DNA of 64,000 bases from Streptomyces luomodiensis (GCF_031679605.1 NZ_CP117522.1:3162001-3226000); one strand, 5' to 3'. Counted from the stretch's first letter, positions 16,196 through 26,474 are shown. Made by a program: numbers and translations. Notes: a model not told the origin generated them from the sequence alone.

Positions 16196-18925
16196 GTGGC
16201 TTCCGGATCCGATCGCAACCCGATCATCATTGGCGGCCTTCCCAGCCAGGTCCCGGACTTCGATCCAGAAGAGACCCAGGAATGGCTCGACTCGCTCGAC
16301 GCAGCCGTCGATGAGCGAGGCCGGGAACGTGCCCGCTACCTGATGCTTCGCCTGATCGAGCGCGCCCGCGAGAAGCGGGTCGCCGTGCCCGAGATGCGCA
16401 GCACGGACTACGTCAACACCATCGCGACCAAGGACGAGCCGTTCTTCCCCGGCAACGAGGAGATCGAGCGCAAGATCCTGAACGCGACCCGCTGGAACGC
16501 GGCGGTGATGGTCTCCCGGGCGCAGCGTCCGGGCATCGGCGTCGGTGGCCACATCGCCACCTTCGCCTCGTCCGCCTCGCTGTACGACGTGGGCTTCAAC
16601 CACTTCTTCCGCGGCAAGGACCACGACAGCGGCGACCAGATCTTCTTCCAGGGCCATGCCTCCCCCGGCATCTACGCCCGCGCCTTTCTGCTCGACCGGC
16701 TGAGCGAGGACCATCTGGACGGATTCCGTCAGGAGAAGTCCAAGCTCGGTCACGCGCTGTCCAGCTATCCGCACCCTCGGTCGATGCCGGACTTCTGGGA
16801 GTTCCCGACGGTCTCCATGGGCCTGGGCCCGCTCGGCGCGATCTTCCAGGCGCGGATGAACCGCTACATGGAGGCACGCGGCATCGCCGACACCTCCAAC
16901 TCCCACGTATGGGCGTTCCTGGGCGACGGCGAGATGGACGAGCCGGAGTCGCTCGGCCAGCTCTCCCTGGCCGCCCGTGAGGGCCTGGACAACCTGACCT
17001 TCGTGGTCAACTGCAACCTCCAGCGGCTCGACGGCCCGGTGCGCGGCAACGGCAAGATCATCCAGGAGCTGGAGTCGCAGTTCCGCGGCGCCGGCTGGAA
17101 CGTGATCAAGCTGGTCTGGGACCGCACCTGGGACCCGCTGCTGGCGCAGGACCGCGACGGCATCCTGGTCAACAAGCTGAACACCACGCCGGACGGTCAG
17201 TTCCAGACGTACGCGACCGAGACCGGCGCCTACATCCGCGACCACTTCTTCGGTGACGACCAGCGGCTGCGCAAGATGGTCGAGGGCATGACCGACGACC
17301 AGATCCTGCACCTGGGCCGCGGCGGTCACGACCACAGGAAGATCTACGCGGCGTACGCGGCGGCCAAGGCCCACAAGGGCCAGCCGACGGTGATCCTCGC
17401 GCAGACGGTCAAGGGCTGGACGCTCGGCCCGAACTTCGAGGGCCGCAACGCGACCCACCAGATGAAGAAGCTGACGGTCGACGACCTCAAGCGCTTCCGC
17501 GACCGGCTGCACCTGCCGATCCCGGACAAGGACCTGGAGTCCGGCCTGCCGCCGTACTACCACCCGGGCCGGGACTCGGAGGAGATCCAGTACATGCACG
17601 ACCGCCGCAAGGCGCTGGGCGGCTACGCGCCGACCCGTGTCGTGCGTGCCAAGCCGCTGCAGCTGCCGGGCGACAAGACCTACGCCACCCTGAAGAAGGG
17701 CACCGGCCAGCAGCAGATCGCCACCACCATGGCGTTCGTCCGGCTGCTGAAGGACCTGATGCGGGACAAGGAGATCGGCAAGCGGTTCGTGCCGATCGCG
17801 CCCGACGAGTACCGCACCTTCGGTATGGACTCGCTCTTCCCCTCGGCGAAGATCTACTCCCCGCTGGGCCAGACGTACGAGTCGGTCGACCGTGAGCTGC
17901 TGCTCGCCTACAAGGAGTCGTCGACCGGTCAGATGCTGCACGACGGCATCTCCGAGGCGGGCTGTACGGCCTCGCTGATCGCGGCGGGGTCCGCCTACGC
18001 CACGCACGGCGAGCCGCTGATCCCGGTCTACGTCTTCTACTCGATGTTCGGCTTCCAGCGCACGGGCGACCAGTTCTGGCAGATGGCCGACCAGCTGGCG
18101 CGCGGTTTCGTCCTGGGCGCGACCGCCGGCCGTACGACCCTGACCGGTGAGGGTCTCCAGCACGCGGACGGCCACTCCCAGCTGCTGGCCTCGACCAACC
18201 CGGCGGTCGTCGCCTACGACCCGGCGTTCGGCTTCGAGATCGCCCATATCGTCCAGGACGGTCTGCGCCGGATGTACGGCGAGAACAGTGAGGACGTCTT
18301 CTACTACCTCACCGTCTACAACGAGCCGATCCAGCACCCGGCCGAGCCTGAGAACGTGGACCGCGAGGGCATCCTCAAGGGCCTCTACCGCTACCGCCAG
18401 GGCGAGCGGGGCACCATTCCGGCGCAGATCCTCGCCTCCGGTGTCGCGGTGCCGTGGGCCGTCGAGGCCCAGCGCATCCTGGCCGAGGACTGGGACGTCA
18501 AGGCGGACGTCTGGTCCGCGACCTCCTGGAACGAGCTGCGCCGGGACGCCGTCGAGGCAGAGGAGCACAACCTGCTCCACCCGGAGGAGGAGCAGCGCGT
18601 TCCGTATGTCACCCGGAAGCTCGCGGACGCGGAGGGCCCGAAGGTGGCCGTGTCCGACTGGATGCGGGCGGTTCCCGACCAGATCGCGCGCTGGGTGCCC
18701 GGCACGTACCAGTCGCTGGGCGCCGACGGCTTCGGCTTCGCCGACACGCGCGGCGCGGCACGGCGCTTCTTCCACATCGACGCCCAGTCGATCGTGCTCG
18801 GCGTGCTGACGGAGCTGGCGCGTGACGGCAAGATCGACCGCTCGGTCCTGAAGCAGGCGATCGACCGCTACCAGCTGCTGGACGTGGCCGCGGCCGACCC
18901 CGGCCCGGCGGGCGGCGACGCGTAG
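16196..18925 (+). CDS. aceE: Pyruvate dehydrogenase E1, homodimeric type
   Basis: The 909-residue thiamine-diphosphate enzyme decarboxylates pyruvate and passes the acetyl group to E2 lipoyl domains, feeding acetyl-CoA to the TCA cycle and to fatty acids. It shows the E1 landmarks [20 protein letters not shown], the TPP-binding [10 protein letters not shown]...[15 protein letters not shown] segment, and [19 protein letters not shown] in the pyrimidine-binding half. It matches the single-chain E. coli AceE type, not the alpha2beta2 type. GTG 16196 ([20 protein letters not shown]) has GAAGGA 5 bases upstream; an in-frame ATG at 16121 would add 25 residues without family support. It is monocistronic, ending at a strong hairpin; E2 and E3 are not in this window. 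Confidence 0.97.
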   Translation: MASGSDRNPIIIGGLPSQVPDFDPEETQEWLDSLDAAVDERGRERARYLMLRLIERAREKRVAVPEMRSTDYVNTIATKDEPFFPGNEEIERKILNATRWNAAVMVSRAQRPGIGVGGHIATFASSASLYDVGFNHFFRGKDHDSGDQIFFQGHASPGIYARAFLLDRLSEDHLDGFRQEKSKLGHALSSYPHPRSMPDFWEFPTVSMGLGPLGAIFQARMNRYMEARGIADTSNSHVWAFLGDGEMDEPESLGQLSLAAREGLDNLTFVVNCNLQRLDGPVRGNGKIIQELESQFRGAGWNVIKLVWDRTWDPLLAQDRDGILVNKLNTTPDGQFQTYATETGAYIRDHFFGDDQRLRKMVEGMTDDQILHLGRGGHDHRKIYAAYAAAKAHKGQPTVILAQTVKGWTLGPNFEGRNATHQMKKLTVDDLKRFRDRLHLPIPDKDLESGLPPYYHPGRDSEEIQYMHDRRKALGGYAPTRVVRAKPLQLPGDKTYATLKKGTGQQQIATTMAFVRLLKDLMRDKEIGKRFVPIAPDEYRTFGMDSLFPSAKIYSPLGQTYESVDRELLLAYKESSTGQMLHDGISEAGCTASLIAAGSAYATHGEPLIPVYVFYSMFGFQRTGDQFWQMADQLARGFVLGATAGRTTLTGEGLQHADGHSQLLASTNPAVVAYDPAFGFEIAHIVQDGLRRMYGENSEDVFYYLTVYNEPIQHPAEPENVDREGILKGLYRYRQGERGTIPAQILASGVAVPWAVEAQRILAEDWDVKADVWSATSWNELRRDAVEAEEHNLLHPEEEQRVPYVTRKLADAEGPKVAVSDWMRAVPDQIARWVPGTYQSLGADGFGFADTRGAARRFFHIDAQSIVLGVLTELARDGKIDRSVLKQAIDRYQLLDVAAADPGPAGGDA

Positions 18926-18950
18926 CCGTCTGCGACGGCGGTGAGCCGTA

Positions 18951-18986
18951 CGCGGGGGCAGGCTGGATTCCCAGCCTGCCCCCGCG
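18951..18986 (+). terminator. aceE terminator
   Basis: A perfect 16-bp stem (18951-18966, starting CGCGGGGGCAGG, with 18971-18986) and a 4-base loop follow the aceE stop by 25 bases. It has the form of a Streptomyces-type intrinsic terminator without a long U-tract. Confidence 0.9.
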
Positions 18987-19048
18987 TTGTTCCCTGACCC
19001 CCAGGGGCCCGATCCGGGCCGCGCCGGGCCGGGCCGTGCCGTGCCGGG

Positions 19049-19438
19049 TCAGCGTTCCCAGATTTTGAAGGCCCGGATCTGGTAGGGGGTTTCGGGGGAC
19101 CAGGAGCCGGTGGGGTAGGTGCGGAACTCGGCCGTCTCGGCGCATTCGCGGCTCTGGTACGCCGTCACCGGGCGGCCCGTGCGGTTCGCCAGTGAGGCGG
19201 CGGTGGTGCCGGACGGCAGGGGCACACAGCTCTCGATGTCGGTATCGGCCAGTTCATGGGTCTGGCGCGCCCCCGTGAAGGCGCCGCCCCGCCACAGGCA
19301 CAGCTGCCCGGCGGTGCAGGTCCCCAGCCGTGGTGGTGCGGCGGCCCCGGCCGCCGCGGCGGCCGGGGCGGGGGTGGTGGTGAGGGTGGCCGCGAGGGCC
19401 AGGGCCGGAACGACGGCCGTAAGGATCGTGCGCATCAC
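19049..19438 (-). CDS. Secreted peptidase-inhibitor I36-like small protein
   Basis: The 129-residue precursor has a Sec signal peptide (MRTILTAVVPALALAATLTT then PAPAAAAA) and a mature domain with CTAGQLCLWRG and SCVPLPSG. The LCLW..G pattern is that of peptidase inhibitor family I36 and related crystallin-like secreted proteins. Four cysteines could form two disulfides. It is probably exported and may inhibit a protease; the target is unknown. GTG 19438 lies 7 bases after GGGGAG and an ATG at 19435 is the alternative start. It is convergent with aceE. Confidence 0.8.
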   Translation of the reverse strand: MMRTILTAVVPALALAATLTTTPAPAAAAAGAAAPPRLGTCTAGQLCLWRGGAFTGARQTHELADTDIESCVPLPSGTTAASLANRTGRPVTAYQSRECAETAEFRTYPTGSWSPETPYQIRAFKIWER

Positions 19439-19559
19439 GCTTTCGCTCCCCGTGTGGCAAGAGTGGAAGAACAGAACGGGAGCCAGCCTGTCGCCGGCTC
19501 CCGTTCGCCACCATGGGGTCGATCACGGTCCACCCTGATAGGGGATGGACGGCCAGGGG

Positions 19560-21161
19560 TCAGATGTGCACGGCCCCGCCGGCCGCCTCCGCGTTCTCAC
19601 CGCGCTTGGTGAAGCCCGCGACCAGGGCCGCGACCACCGAGACGACGGCGGCGACGGTGAAGGCGAGGCCCATCCCTGACACGAAGGTGTCATGCGCGAC
19701 GGCCGTGATCTTCCCCGCGATCTCCTGCGGAGTGCCCTTGGGAACCGGGGCGATACCGACCTCGACGGCGTCCGACGCCTGGGACTCCGCGCCCTTGGGC
19801 ATCGGCGGCAGCCCGGCGTCGGCCCACTTCTCCGGCAGCGTGTCGTCCACCCGGCCCGCCATGACCGCGCCCAGCACGGCCGTGCCGAGGCTCCCGCCGA
19901 CCTGCATCGCGGCCTGCTGGAGGCCACCGGCGACACCGGCGTGCTGGATCGGGGCGTTGCCCACGATGACCTCGGTGGCGCCGACCATCACCGGGCCGAG
20001 GCCGAGGCCCAGCAGGGCGAACCACACGGACATCTCGACGCTGCCGCTGTTCACGTCCAGCCGGGAGAGACCGAACATCGACACGGCGGTGATCACCATG
20101 GAGATCACGAGCGGCAGCCGCGGGCCGAACTTGGTGATCACCGCACCGGCCAGCGGTGAGGCGATGATCATCATCGCGGTGAGCGGCAGCAGTCGCAGCC
20201 CGCTGTCGACGGGGCTCAGCCCGTGCACGTTCTGGAGGTAGAAGGTGACGAAGAAGAGACCGCCCATGAAGCCGAAGGCCATCAGCACCATCAGCACGGT
20301 GCCCGCGCTCAGCGCCACCGAGCGGAACATGCTGAGCGGCAGCAGCGGCTCGCGGGTCCGGCTCTCCCAGAAGACGAAGACGACGAAGCAGACCACCGCC
20401 AGGCCCAGGAAGAGCAGGGTGCGCCGGTCGCCCCACTGCCAGTCGGCGGCCTTGATCAGTGCCCAGATGAGGCAGAACATCGCACCGGACAGCAGGACGA
20501 TGCCGGGGATGTCGAAGGACCTCGGGGCCTTCTCGGCGCGGTGGTCCACCAGCAGCAGCAGACCGAGGACCAGCGCCAGCACGCCGACCGGCGCGTTGAT
20601 GAAGAAGACGGACTGCCAGTTGACGTGCTCGACGAGCAGTCCGCCGACGATCGGTCCGGCGGCGGTGGAGGCGCCGATCACCGCGCCCCAGATCCCGATC
20701 GCCATGTTGAGCTTCTCGGCGGGGAAGGTGGCGCGCAGCAGTCCGAGCGCCGCGGGCATCAGCAGCGCGCCGCACAGGCCCTGGAGCACCCGGAAGGTCA
20801 CGACGAGCGAGACCTCGCTCGAGAAGCCGATGGCGGCCGAGGAGAGGGCGAAGCCGACGACGCCGATCAGGAAGGTCTGCCGGTGGCCGAAGCGGTCACC
20901 GAGCTTGCCCGCCGTGATCAGCGCGACGGCGAGGGCCAGCAGATAGCCGTTGGTGATCCACTGCACCTCGGCGAGCGAGGCGCCGAGGTCCTTCTGGATC
21001 GCCGGGTTGGCGATGGCGACGATCGTGCCGTCGAGGGCGACCATCGTCACGCCGAGGGCGACGGTGAGAAGCGTCAGCCATGGATGACCCCGAAGTCCTT
21101 TCGGGGGATCGACTATGGGAGGTTCCGGCGCCGAATCGGCGACGGTGGTCGAAGACGTCAT
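19560..21161 (-). CDS. MFS drug efflux transporter, DHA2 (14-helix) family
   Basis: The 533-residue protein has 14 predicted membrane segments and the major-facilitator signatures: motif A GKLGDRFGHRQ between helices 2 and 3, and motif C with AGPIVGGLLVEHV. The first helix carries VALDGTIVAIANPAIQ, the D1 motif of EmrB/QacA-type proton-driven multidrug exporters. It should expel lipophilic toxic compounds across the cytoplasmic membrane. A TetR gene is transcribed divergently 127 bp away and a perfect palindrome lies 13 bp before the start codon, so the pump is almost certainly under that repressor. Confidence 0.95.
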   Translation of the reverse strand: MTSSTTVADSAPEPPIVDPPKGLRGHPWLTLLTVALGVTMVALDGTIVAIANPAIQKDLGASLAEVQWITNGYLLALAVALITAGKLGDRFGHRQTFLIGVVGFALSSAAIGFSSEVSLVVTFRVLQGLCGALLMPAALGLLRATFPAEKLNMAIGIWGAVIGASTAAGPIVGGLLVEHVNWQSVFFINAPVGVLALVLGLLLLVDHRAEKAPRSFDIPGIVLLSGAMFCLIWALIKAADWQWGDRRTLLFLGLAVVCFVVFVFWESRTREPLLPLSMFRSVALSAGTVLMVLMAFGFMGGLFFVTFYLQNVHGLSPVDSGLRLLPLTAMMIIASPLAGAVITKFGPRLPLVISMVITAVSMFGLSRLDVNSGSVEMSVWFALLGLGLGPVMVGATEVIVGNAPIQHAGVAGGLQQAAMQVGGSLGTAVLGAVMAGRVDDTLPEKWADAGLPPMPKGAESQASDAVEVGIAPVPKGTPQEIAGKITAVAHDTFVSGMGLAFTVAAVVSVVAALVAGFTKRGENAEAAGGAVHI

Positions 21162-21174
21162 GCCGGGAGACTAA

Positions 21175-21189
21175 TGTCAGCGTCTGACA
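21175..21189. promoter_or_regulatory. Candidate TetR operator
   Basis: TGTCAGCGTCTGACA is a perfect inverted repeat (6+3+6) located 13 bases upstream of the efflux pump start and inside the divergent promoter region. It is a likely binding site of the adjacent TetR protein. Confidence 0.7.
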
Positions 21190-21288
21190 AAAGACAAACC
21201 TATTCATCCGCCGGTTACTGACGTTTTCCTCACAGATATCCTGAGCAGCCGCAACGCGGCCCGAACGCGGCAGAAAGAGAGCCGATAG

Positions 21289-21954
21289 GTGACAACGGAC
21301 GAGGCAGTGGCGAACCCCGCGACGCCACCACCGGCCGGGCTGCGCGAGCGCAAGAAGCAGCGGACGCGCAACGCCCTGGTGCGCTCCGCGCTGGAGCTGT
21401 TCACCCGTCAGGGATACGAGCGGACGACGGTCGACGAGATCGCCGAGGCGGTCGAGGTCTCCCAGCGCACCTTCTTCCGCTACTTCGCCAACAAGGAGGA
21501 GGTCGCCTTCGCCAGCCAGGAGTCGGCCGAGTGCCACTTCTTCGCCGCCCTGTGCGGGCGCCCCGCGGGCGAGGCGCCGATGACCGCGCTGCGCCAGGCG
21601 ATCCTCGACGCCTGGGGGACCATGGGGGACGCCATCGAGCAGATGGTGCCGCCCCAGCTCCATATGCGGATGTACCGGCTGATCGAGTCGACGCCGAGCC
21701 TGCTCGCCGCCCATCTGCGCCGCACCGCCGAACTGGAGGAGCGGCTGGCGCGCGAGATCGCCCGCCGTGAGGGGCTGGACATCGACACCGACCCGCGGCC
21801 GCGGGTGGTGGTCGCCATGTTCGGCGGGGTGATCCGGGTGGCCGGGAAGATGTGGGGCGAGGGCGAGGACGACAGCACGGTCACCTTGCGGGACCTCACC
21901 GCGTTCCATCTTGATTACGTGGGCCCAGCCCTCGCCGAACAATGGGACAAGTAG
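21289..21954 (+). CDS. TetR-family transcriptional regulator of the efflux pump
   Basis: The 221-residue protein has a canonical N-terminal TetR HTH: RNALVRSALELFTRQGYERTTVDEIAEAVEVSQRTFFRYFANKEEV is readable as helix 1, the turn and the FFRYF recognition region. The rest is an all-helical ligand-binding domain. It starts at GTG 21289, with GAGAG about 9 bases upstream. It is divergent from the DHA2 pump and probably represses it and itself until a pump substrate binds. Confidence 0.93.
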   Translation: MTTDEAVANPATPPPAGLRERKKQRTRNALVRSALELFTRQGYERTTVDEIAEAVEVSQRTFFRYFANKEEVAFASQESAECHFFAALCGRPAGEAPMTALRQAILDAWGTMGDAIEQMVPPQLHMRMYRLIESTPSLLAAHLRRTAELEERLAREIARREGLDIDTDPRPRVVVAMFGGVIRVAGKMWGEGEDDSTVTLRDLTAFHLDYVGPALAEQWDK

Positions 21955-22054
21955 CAACAATTCCGGCATAGATCCCAGGAATTCCCACCCTCAAACGTGA
22001 TATGAATCACGGCATTTGGCACCCGGTGCCGTGCTTCTCCTAGGGTGTTCCGCG

Positions 22055-23260
22055 GTGACTTCCTTCTCGGAGCTCGGCTCCCCCTCTCCCGGTTCCACCG
22101 CCTGGCGCGCCCTGCTCGCGCTGGCGGTGGTTTTCGTACTCCTCGCCACCACCGGCTGGACCGCCATAAGAAGTCACACGGGAGCCGCCGATCCGCTCTC
22201 CGCGTCGATCAACGCTTGGCGCCACGGCAGACTCAGCGGCCACGCCCTGCCCGATCCGTACGGCTCGCCGCGCGCGCTCAACCGCTGGTTCGACTCGCTC
22301 AGCAAGGCCCAGACGGACCGTCTGGTGCGCCGCTACCCGCTGGTCATCGGCAATCTCAACGGCGCGCCGGTGGCCCTGCGCTACCGCGCCAACCGCGTCG
22401 CCCTGACCAAAGCGCGCGCCGAGGAGCGCAAGCGGGTGCACGACCCCCGGCTCACCCCGCTGGGCCGCGCCGACGCGACCCGCCGGATGGACCGCTACGA
22501 GGACCTGCTGGGCGCCGGGCGGCAGATCTTCTCCTTCGACCCGTCGGGCGCCGGACGGGCCGCCGAGGTCTTCGGCGACCTCGCCCACGCCACCCGGGTC
22601 TCGATCGTGGTCCCGGGCGTGGACACCAACATCCTGACGTTCCAGAAGACCGGGCGCCCGTACACCGCCACGGTCGGCATGGCCCGTGCGCTCTACCAGA
22701 ACGAGCGGACCGACGCCCCGGACACCAAGACCGCCGTCATCGCCTGGGCCGACTACACCTCCCCGGCCGGGATCGGCATGGACGCGGCCACCGGCAAGCT
22801 CGCCGCCCAGGGCGCGGTGCGGCTGCGCGCGCTGGTCGACGCGCTGCCCTCGCTCTCCCGTGTCTCGCTGATGTGCCACAGCTACGGCTCGGTGGTGTGC
22901 GGGGTCGCCGCCCGCGACCTGCCGCCCAAGGTCACCGATATCGCGGTGGCCGGCAGCCCCGGTATGCGCGCCGACCACGTCTCCGACCTGGGGACCAGCG
23001 CCCGGGTGTGGGCGATGCGCGACTCCGGCGACTGGATCGAGGACATTCCGCATCTGGAGGTCGGCGGGCTCGGCCACGGCGCGGACCCGCTCTCCTCCGG
23101 CTTCGGCGCCCGGGTGCTGTCCGCGGACGGGGCGCATGGACACGCCGGATACTTCGAACCGGGCACCACCAGCCTGGACAACTTCGCACGGGTGGGAATC
23201 GGCGCCGTCCAGTCCGTGAGCTGCGGCAACGGTGACGACTGCACGGCGGGGCTGCGCTGA
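22055..23260 (+). CDS. Alpha/beta hydrolase (DUF1023-like), membrane-anchored or secreted
   Basis: The roughly 401-residue protein has an N-terminal hydrophobic helix (ALLALAVVFVLLATTGWTAI) and a C-terminal hydrolase domain of the actinobacterial DUF1023 type: VSIVVPGVDTNI strand region, and the nucleophile elbow CHSYGSVVCG, where Ser is in the usual GxSxG-like turn but the first Gly is Cys. An Asp in VAGSPGMRADH and the His in GHAGYFEPG may complete the triad. The substrate is unknown; lipase/esterase activity is inferred. GTG 22055 is chosen (AGGG 9 bases upstream); a longer frame from 22016 lacks a site. Confidence 0.85.
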   Translation: MTSFSELGSPSPGSTAWRALLALAVVFVLLATTGWTAIRSHTGAADPLSASINAWRHGRLSGHALPDPYGSPRALNRWFDSLSKAQTDRLVRRYPLVIGNLNGAPVALRYRANRVALTKARAEERKRVHDPRLTPLGRADATRRMDRYEDLLGAGRQIFSFDPSGAGRAAEVFGDLAHATRVSIVVPGVDTNILTFQKTGRPYTATVGMARALYQNERTDAPDTKTAVIAWADYTSPAGIGMDAATGKLAAQGAVRLRALVDALPSLSRVSLMCHSYGSVVCGVAARDLPPKVTDIAVAGSPGMRADHVSDLGTSARVWAMRDSGDWIEDIPHLEVGGLGHGADPLSSGFGARVLSADGAHGHAGYFEPGTTSLDNFARVGIGAVQSVSCGNGDDCTAGLR

Positions 23261-23337
23261 CGCGACGCGGAAACACCGGAAACTCTAGTGACGCGCGTAG
23301 CCTCAAAGGGGGACGGGCCGGGGTACCGCCGCATACG

Positions 23338-24405
23338 ATGAGCCGCATGGGTGATGTGCTGGCGGGTTTTCAGACCGTCTGGGAGTTCGACACCGACTCC
23401 GTGCTCATCCGCTTCGAACGGGGGATCCGCACGCCGAAGCTGCTCCAGACGCTCGGCGAACGCCGCATCCCCTACGAGGCGCTGTCCGGGGTGGAGCTCA
23501 CCCCGGGCAAACGGGGAACGGTGGTGTTGCGCGCCGTGCCGAGACCGGGCGCCGACCCGCTGATGGACGCGGCCGGCGGCCAGCTCAAGGAGGCGTACGA
23601 CCCGTACCGCCTGGTGCTGCCGGCCGAGCGGGAGACCCTCGCCGACTACTACGCGGAACAGATACGCGCCGTCCTGGGCCCGGACGCCGGCATCCCCGCC
23701 GAGGCGTATCTGGTGACCGTGCCCCAGGCGCCGCTGTCCTTCAAGGCGTACGACGGCAAGGCGTCCTTCGACGGCAAGGCGATCTCCTTCCGCTGGTTCT
23801 GGACCGGCGCCTCCTCGGCGAAGTGGAAGGCCGGGGACCAGCGCTTCCGGATCGAGGAGCTGACCGGGGTGGAGTGGCGGTCACCGGAGAGCCGGGGCTC
23901 GGCGGGCACCGCGCCCAAGGAGGGCTCCGCCCAAGGGGGGCCCGTCGCAGGCGGTTCCGCCACGGACGCGGCGGCCACGGACGCGGCGGCCAAGGACGGC
24001 ACGGCCCGGAACGGTACGGCCAAGAACGGCACGGCCCGGAACGGCACCGGCAAGGGCTCCCCCAAGGGCGGCGGCCACGGCCATCTGCGGCTGCTGCGCC
24101 GCTCCGCCGAGGACCAGCCCGCCGGCCGCCCCGACCAGGACCCCGCGGCCGTCGTCTTCGGGATGGGCTACGGACTCGTCCACCAGTCGCTGCCGTTCGC
24201 CGCGGCCGTCCTGGAGGCCATCCAGGTCTCCGCCCCGGTGCCGTGCGCCGAGGGCGCCCCGTCCCCGGCACGGGCCGCCGCCCCGCGCCGCGACCCCGCC
24301 GACATTGCCGAACGCATCCGCCATCTGGGCGAGTTGCACACGGCCGGACTGCTGACCGACGACGAGTTCAGCGCGAAGAAGGCCGAACTGCTGGCGGAAC
24401 TGTAG
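23338..24405 (+). CDS. DUF4429 / SHOCT-domain protein
   Basis: The 355-residue protein has two beta-rich DUF4429 modules (one near GFQTVWEFDTDSVLIRFERG, a second near SFKAYDGKASFDGKAISFRW), a disordered insert of NGTA(R/K) repeats (about residues 210-245), and a C-terminal SHOCT helix pair ending LHTAGLLTDDEFSAKKAELL. SHOCT domains occur at the ends of many actinobacterial proteins and probably mediate oligomer or membrane contacts. The function is unknown. An ATG at 23347 is an alternative start. The sensor-kinase gene begins in the base right after its stop codon, so it is the first gene of an operon with the two-component system. Confidence 0.88.
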   Translation: MSRMGDVLAGFQTVWEFDTDSVLIRFERGIRTPKLLQTLGERRIPYEALSGVELTPGKRGTVVLRAVPRPGADPLMDAAGGQLKEAYDPYRLVLPAERETLADYYAEQIRAVLGPDAGIPAEAYLVTVPQAPLSFKAYDGKASFDGKAISFRWFWTGASSAKWKAGDQRFRIEELTGVEWRSPESRGSAGTAPKEGSAQGGPVAGGSATDAAATDAAAKDGTARNGTAKNGTARNGTGKGSPKGGGHGHLRLLRRSAEDQPAGRPDQDPAAVVFGMGYGLVHQSLPFAAAVLEAIQVSAPVPCAEGAPSPARAAAPRRDPADIAERIRHLGELHTAGLLTDDEFSAKKAELLAEL

Positions 24406-25797
24406 GTGTCCGGCTCCCCCTCCGCGCCGGCGGACGCGGCCGCCGGCCCGGCGTCCACCGCGCACGAGAGCCTGCCCAGGGCCGCCCGGCGGCAGGTGGG
24501 CGCCCTCGCCCGCGCCCTGGTGACCCCCAGCTATCCGGCGACGCCGCTGTTCGCCCGGTCGCCCAGGCGCTGGGTGCGCCGGGTGCCGTACGGCGTGGCG
24601 ATGATCCTCATCGCGATCCTGCTTCCGGTCTCCGCCCAAGTCCTGACCTCCGAATACGGGGTGGGCGGCGGCGTCGCCACGCTGTTCGGCGTCGCCCAGT
24701 CCACCCCGCTGCTGCTGTCCGTCACCCGTCCCCTTCAGGCGTGGTGGATCGTCCTCCTCAGCGACATCGTCTGCGCGCTGACGGTGCTCGGCGCCACGGA
24801 CCCCGACCGCCAGGTGTGGCCCTGGCCGCCGGCCGCCCTCATCGGCTACCTCTTCCTGCTGCTCGCCCTCGCGCTGCGCGAACCGCCCCGCACCCTGGTG
24901 GCGGTGTGGCTGGTCACCGGCGTCGCCGGGGTGGCGCTCGGCGTGGCCTTCCCGGAGCGGAGCAACGGCAGCAACGTGGTGCTGTTCGTGTTCAGCGGGG
25001 TGGTGCTGCTCGTCGTCGGCGCGCTGCGCGAGCGCGGGGACGCCCGGCGGCGGCTGGCCGAACAGGAGACGATCAGCGAGGCCGAACGGGCCCGTCGCAC
25101 CCTGCTGGAGGAGCGCGCCCGGATCGCCCGTGAGCTGCACGATGTGGTCGCCCACCACATGTCCGTGATCACCGTGCAGGCGGACAGCGCCCCGTACCGG
25201 ATCGGCGGTCTGCCCGCCGAGGCGGAGCGGGAGTTCTCCACCATCGCCGCCACCGCCCGGCAGTCGCTCGCCGAGATGCGGCGGCTGCTGGGTGTCTTGC
25301 GCAGTGCGGAAACCCGCGGGGAGCGGACGCCGCAGCCAGGGCTGCGGCAGGTGCCGCAGCTGGTCGAGGCGACCGTGCGGGCCGGCATACCGACCACGCT
25401 GACCGTCGCCGAGGACGTGGCCGGGCTCGAACCGCTGCCACCGGCCGTGGGGCTGTCCGCATACCGCATCGTGCAGGAGGCGCTGGCCAATGTGGTGCGG
25501 CACGCACCGGGCGCCGCCACCCGGGTGTCCGTCTCGGCCGTCCCGGCCGTCCCGGCCGTCTCGGCCGAGGACCGCTCGGCGCTGACCGTGCTGGTGGTCA
25601 ACGGCCCACCGGCCGGCACGCCCACCAGACCCGTGGAGACCAGCGGCACCGGCCATGGCCTCGTCGGCATGGCCGAACGCGTACGGCTGGTCGGCGGCAC
25701 GCTCGACACCGGCCCGCTGCCCGACGGCGGCTTCCGCGTCGCGGCCCGGCTCCCCCTGACCGACCTCGAACAGCGCGAAGAGACGGACCCGTCATGA
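24406..25797 (+). CDS. Sensor histidine kinase, NarL/DesK type
   Basis: The 463-residue kinase has about five membrane helices (residues 65-210), a HisKA_3 dimerisation domain with the phosphoacceptor His in RIARELHDVVAHHMSVI, and a HATPase domain with the N-box EALANVVRHA and the glycine-rich GHGLVGMAERV. It is predicted to sense a membrane or cell-envelope signal and phosphorylate the following response regulator. GTG 24406 follows the stop codon of the DUF4429 gene directly, and its stop overlaps the regulator start (ATGA), so the three genes are co-translated. The signal is not evident from sequence. Confidence 0.95.
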   Translation: MSGSPSAPADAAAGPASTAHESLPRAARRQVGALARALVTPSYPATPLFARSPRRWVRRVPYGVAMILIAILLPVSAQVLTSEYGVGGGVATLFGVAQSTPLLLSVTRPLQAWWIVLLSDIVCALTVLGATDPDRQVWPWPPAALIGYLFLLLALALREPPRTLVAVWLVTGVAGVALGVAFPERSNGSNVVLFVFSGVVLLVVGALRERGDARRRLAEQETISEAERARRTLLEERARIARELHDVVAHHMSVITVQADSAPYRIGGLPAEAEREFSTIAATARQSLAEMRRLLGVLRSAETRGERTPQPGLRQVPQLVEATVRAGIPTTLTVAEDVAGLEPLPPAVGLSAYRIVQEALANVVRHAPGAATRVSVSAVPAVPAVSAEDRSALTVLVVNGPPAGTPTRPVETSGTGHGLVGMAERVRLVGGTLDTGPLPDGGFRVAARLPLTDLEQREETDPS

Positions 25798-26474
25798 CCA
25801 TCAAGGTGATCATCGTCGACGACCAGGCGATGGTGCGGGCGGGGTTCGCCGCGCTGCTCGCCGCGCAGAGCGATATCGACGTCGTCGGCGAGGCGCCGGA
25901 CGGGCGGGAGGGCGTGGAGGTCAGCCGCCGCACCCACCCCGATGTGGTGCTGATGGATGTCCGGATGCCCGAGATGGACGGGCTGACGGCGGCCCGTCAG
26001 CTGCTGGACCCGCCGCGCGGGGTCACCCACCGGCCGAAGGTGCTGATGCTCACCACCTTCGACGTGGACGACTACGTCTACGAGGCGCTGCGCGCCGGGG
26101 CCAGCGGCTTTCTGCTGAAGGACGCCCCGCCGGCCGATCTGATCTCGGCGGTCCGGGTGGTGGCGGCGGGTGAGGCGCTGCTCGCCCCGTCCGTCACCCG
26201 CCGGCTGATCGCCGACTTCGCCCGCCAGCGCCCCGCCCCGCGCCGCGACGGACGCGCCCTGCGGCGCGGGCGGCTGACACCGCGTGAGACGGAGGTGCTG
26301 GAGCTGATCGCCCGGGGCCTGTCCAACCAGGAGATCGCCGAGGCGCTGGTGCTCGCGGAGCAGACGGTGAAGACGCATGTCGGCCGGGTGCTGGCCAAGC
26401 TCGCACTCCGCGACCGCGCGCAAGCGGTGATCTTCGCCTACGAGTCGGGTCTGGTGACTCCGGGCAGCCAGTGA
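25794..26474 (+). CDS. Response regulator, NarL/FixJ family
   Basis: The 226-residue protein has a receiver domain with D9, D10 and phosphoacceptor D55 (VVLMDVRMPEMDG) and the conserved Lys in FLLKDAPP. A LuxR-type HTH follows (LTPRETEVLELIARGLSNQEIAEALVLAEQTVKTHV), here with a short basic linker (RPAPRRDGRALRRG). It is the partner of the overlapping histidine kinase. DNA targets are unknown. A very strong hairpin 120 bases downstream probably ends the operon. Confidence 0.97.
   Translation: MTIKVIIVDDQAMVRAGFAALLAAQSDIDVVGEAPDGREGVEVSRRTHPDVVLMDVRMPEMDGLTAARQLLDPPRGVTHRPKVLMLTTFDVDDYVYEALRAGASGFLLKDAPPADLISAVRVVAAGEALLAPSVTRRLIADFARQRPAPRRDGRALRRGRLTPRETEVLELIARGLSNQEIAEALVLAEQTVKTHVGRVLAKLALRDRAQAVIFAYESGLVTPGSQ

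Noticed and set aside
16031..18775. A 914-codon open frame on the minus strand opposite aceE
   Set aside because: It mirrors the codon pattern of aceE, has no ribosome site or family motif, and aceE is unmistakable on the other strand.
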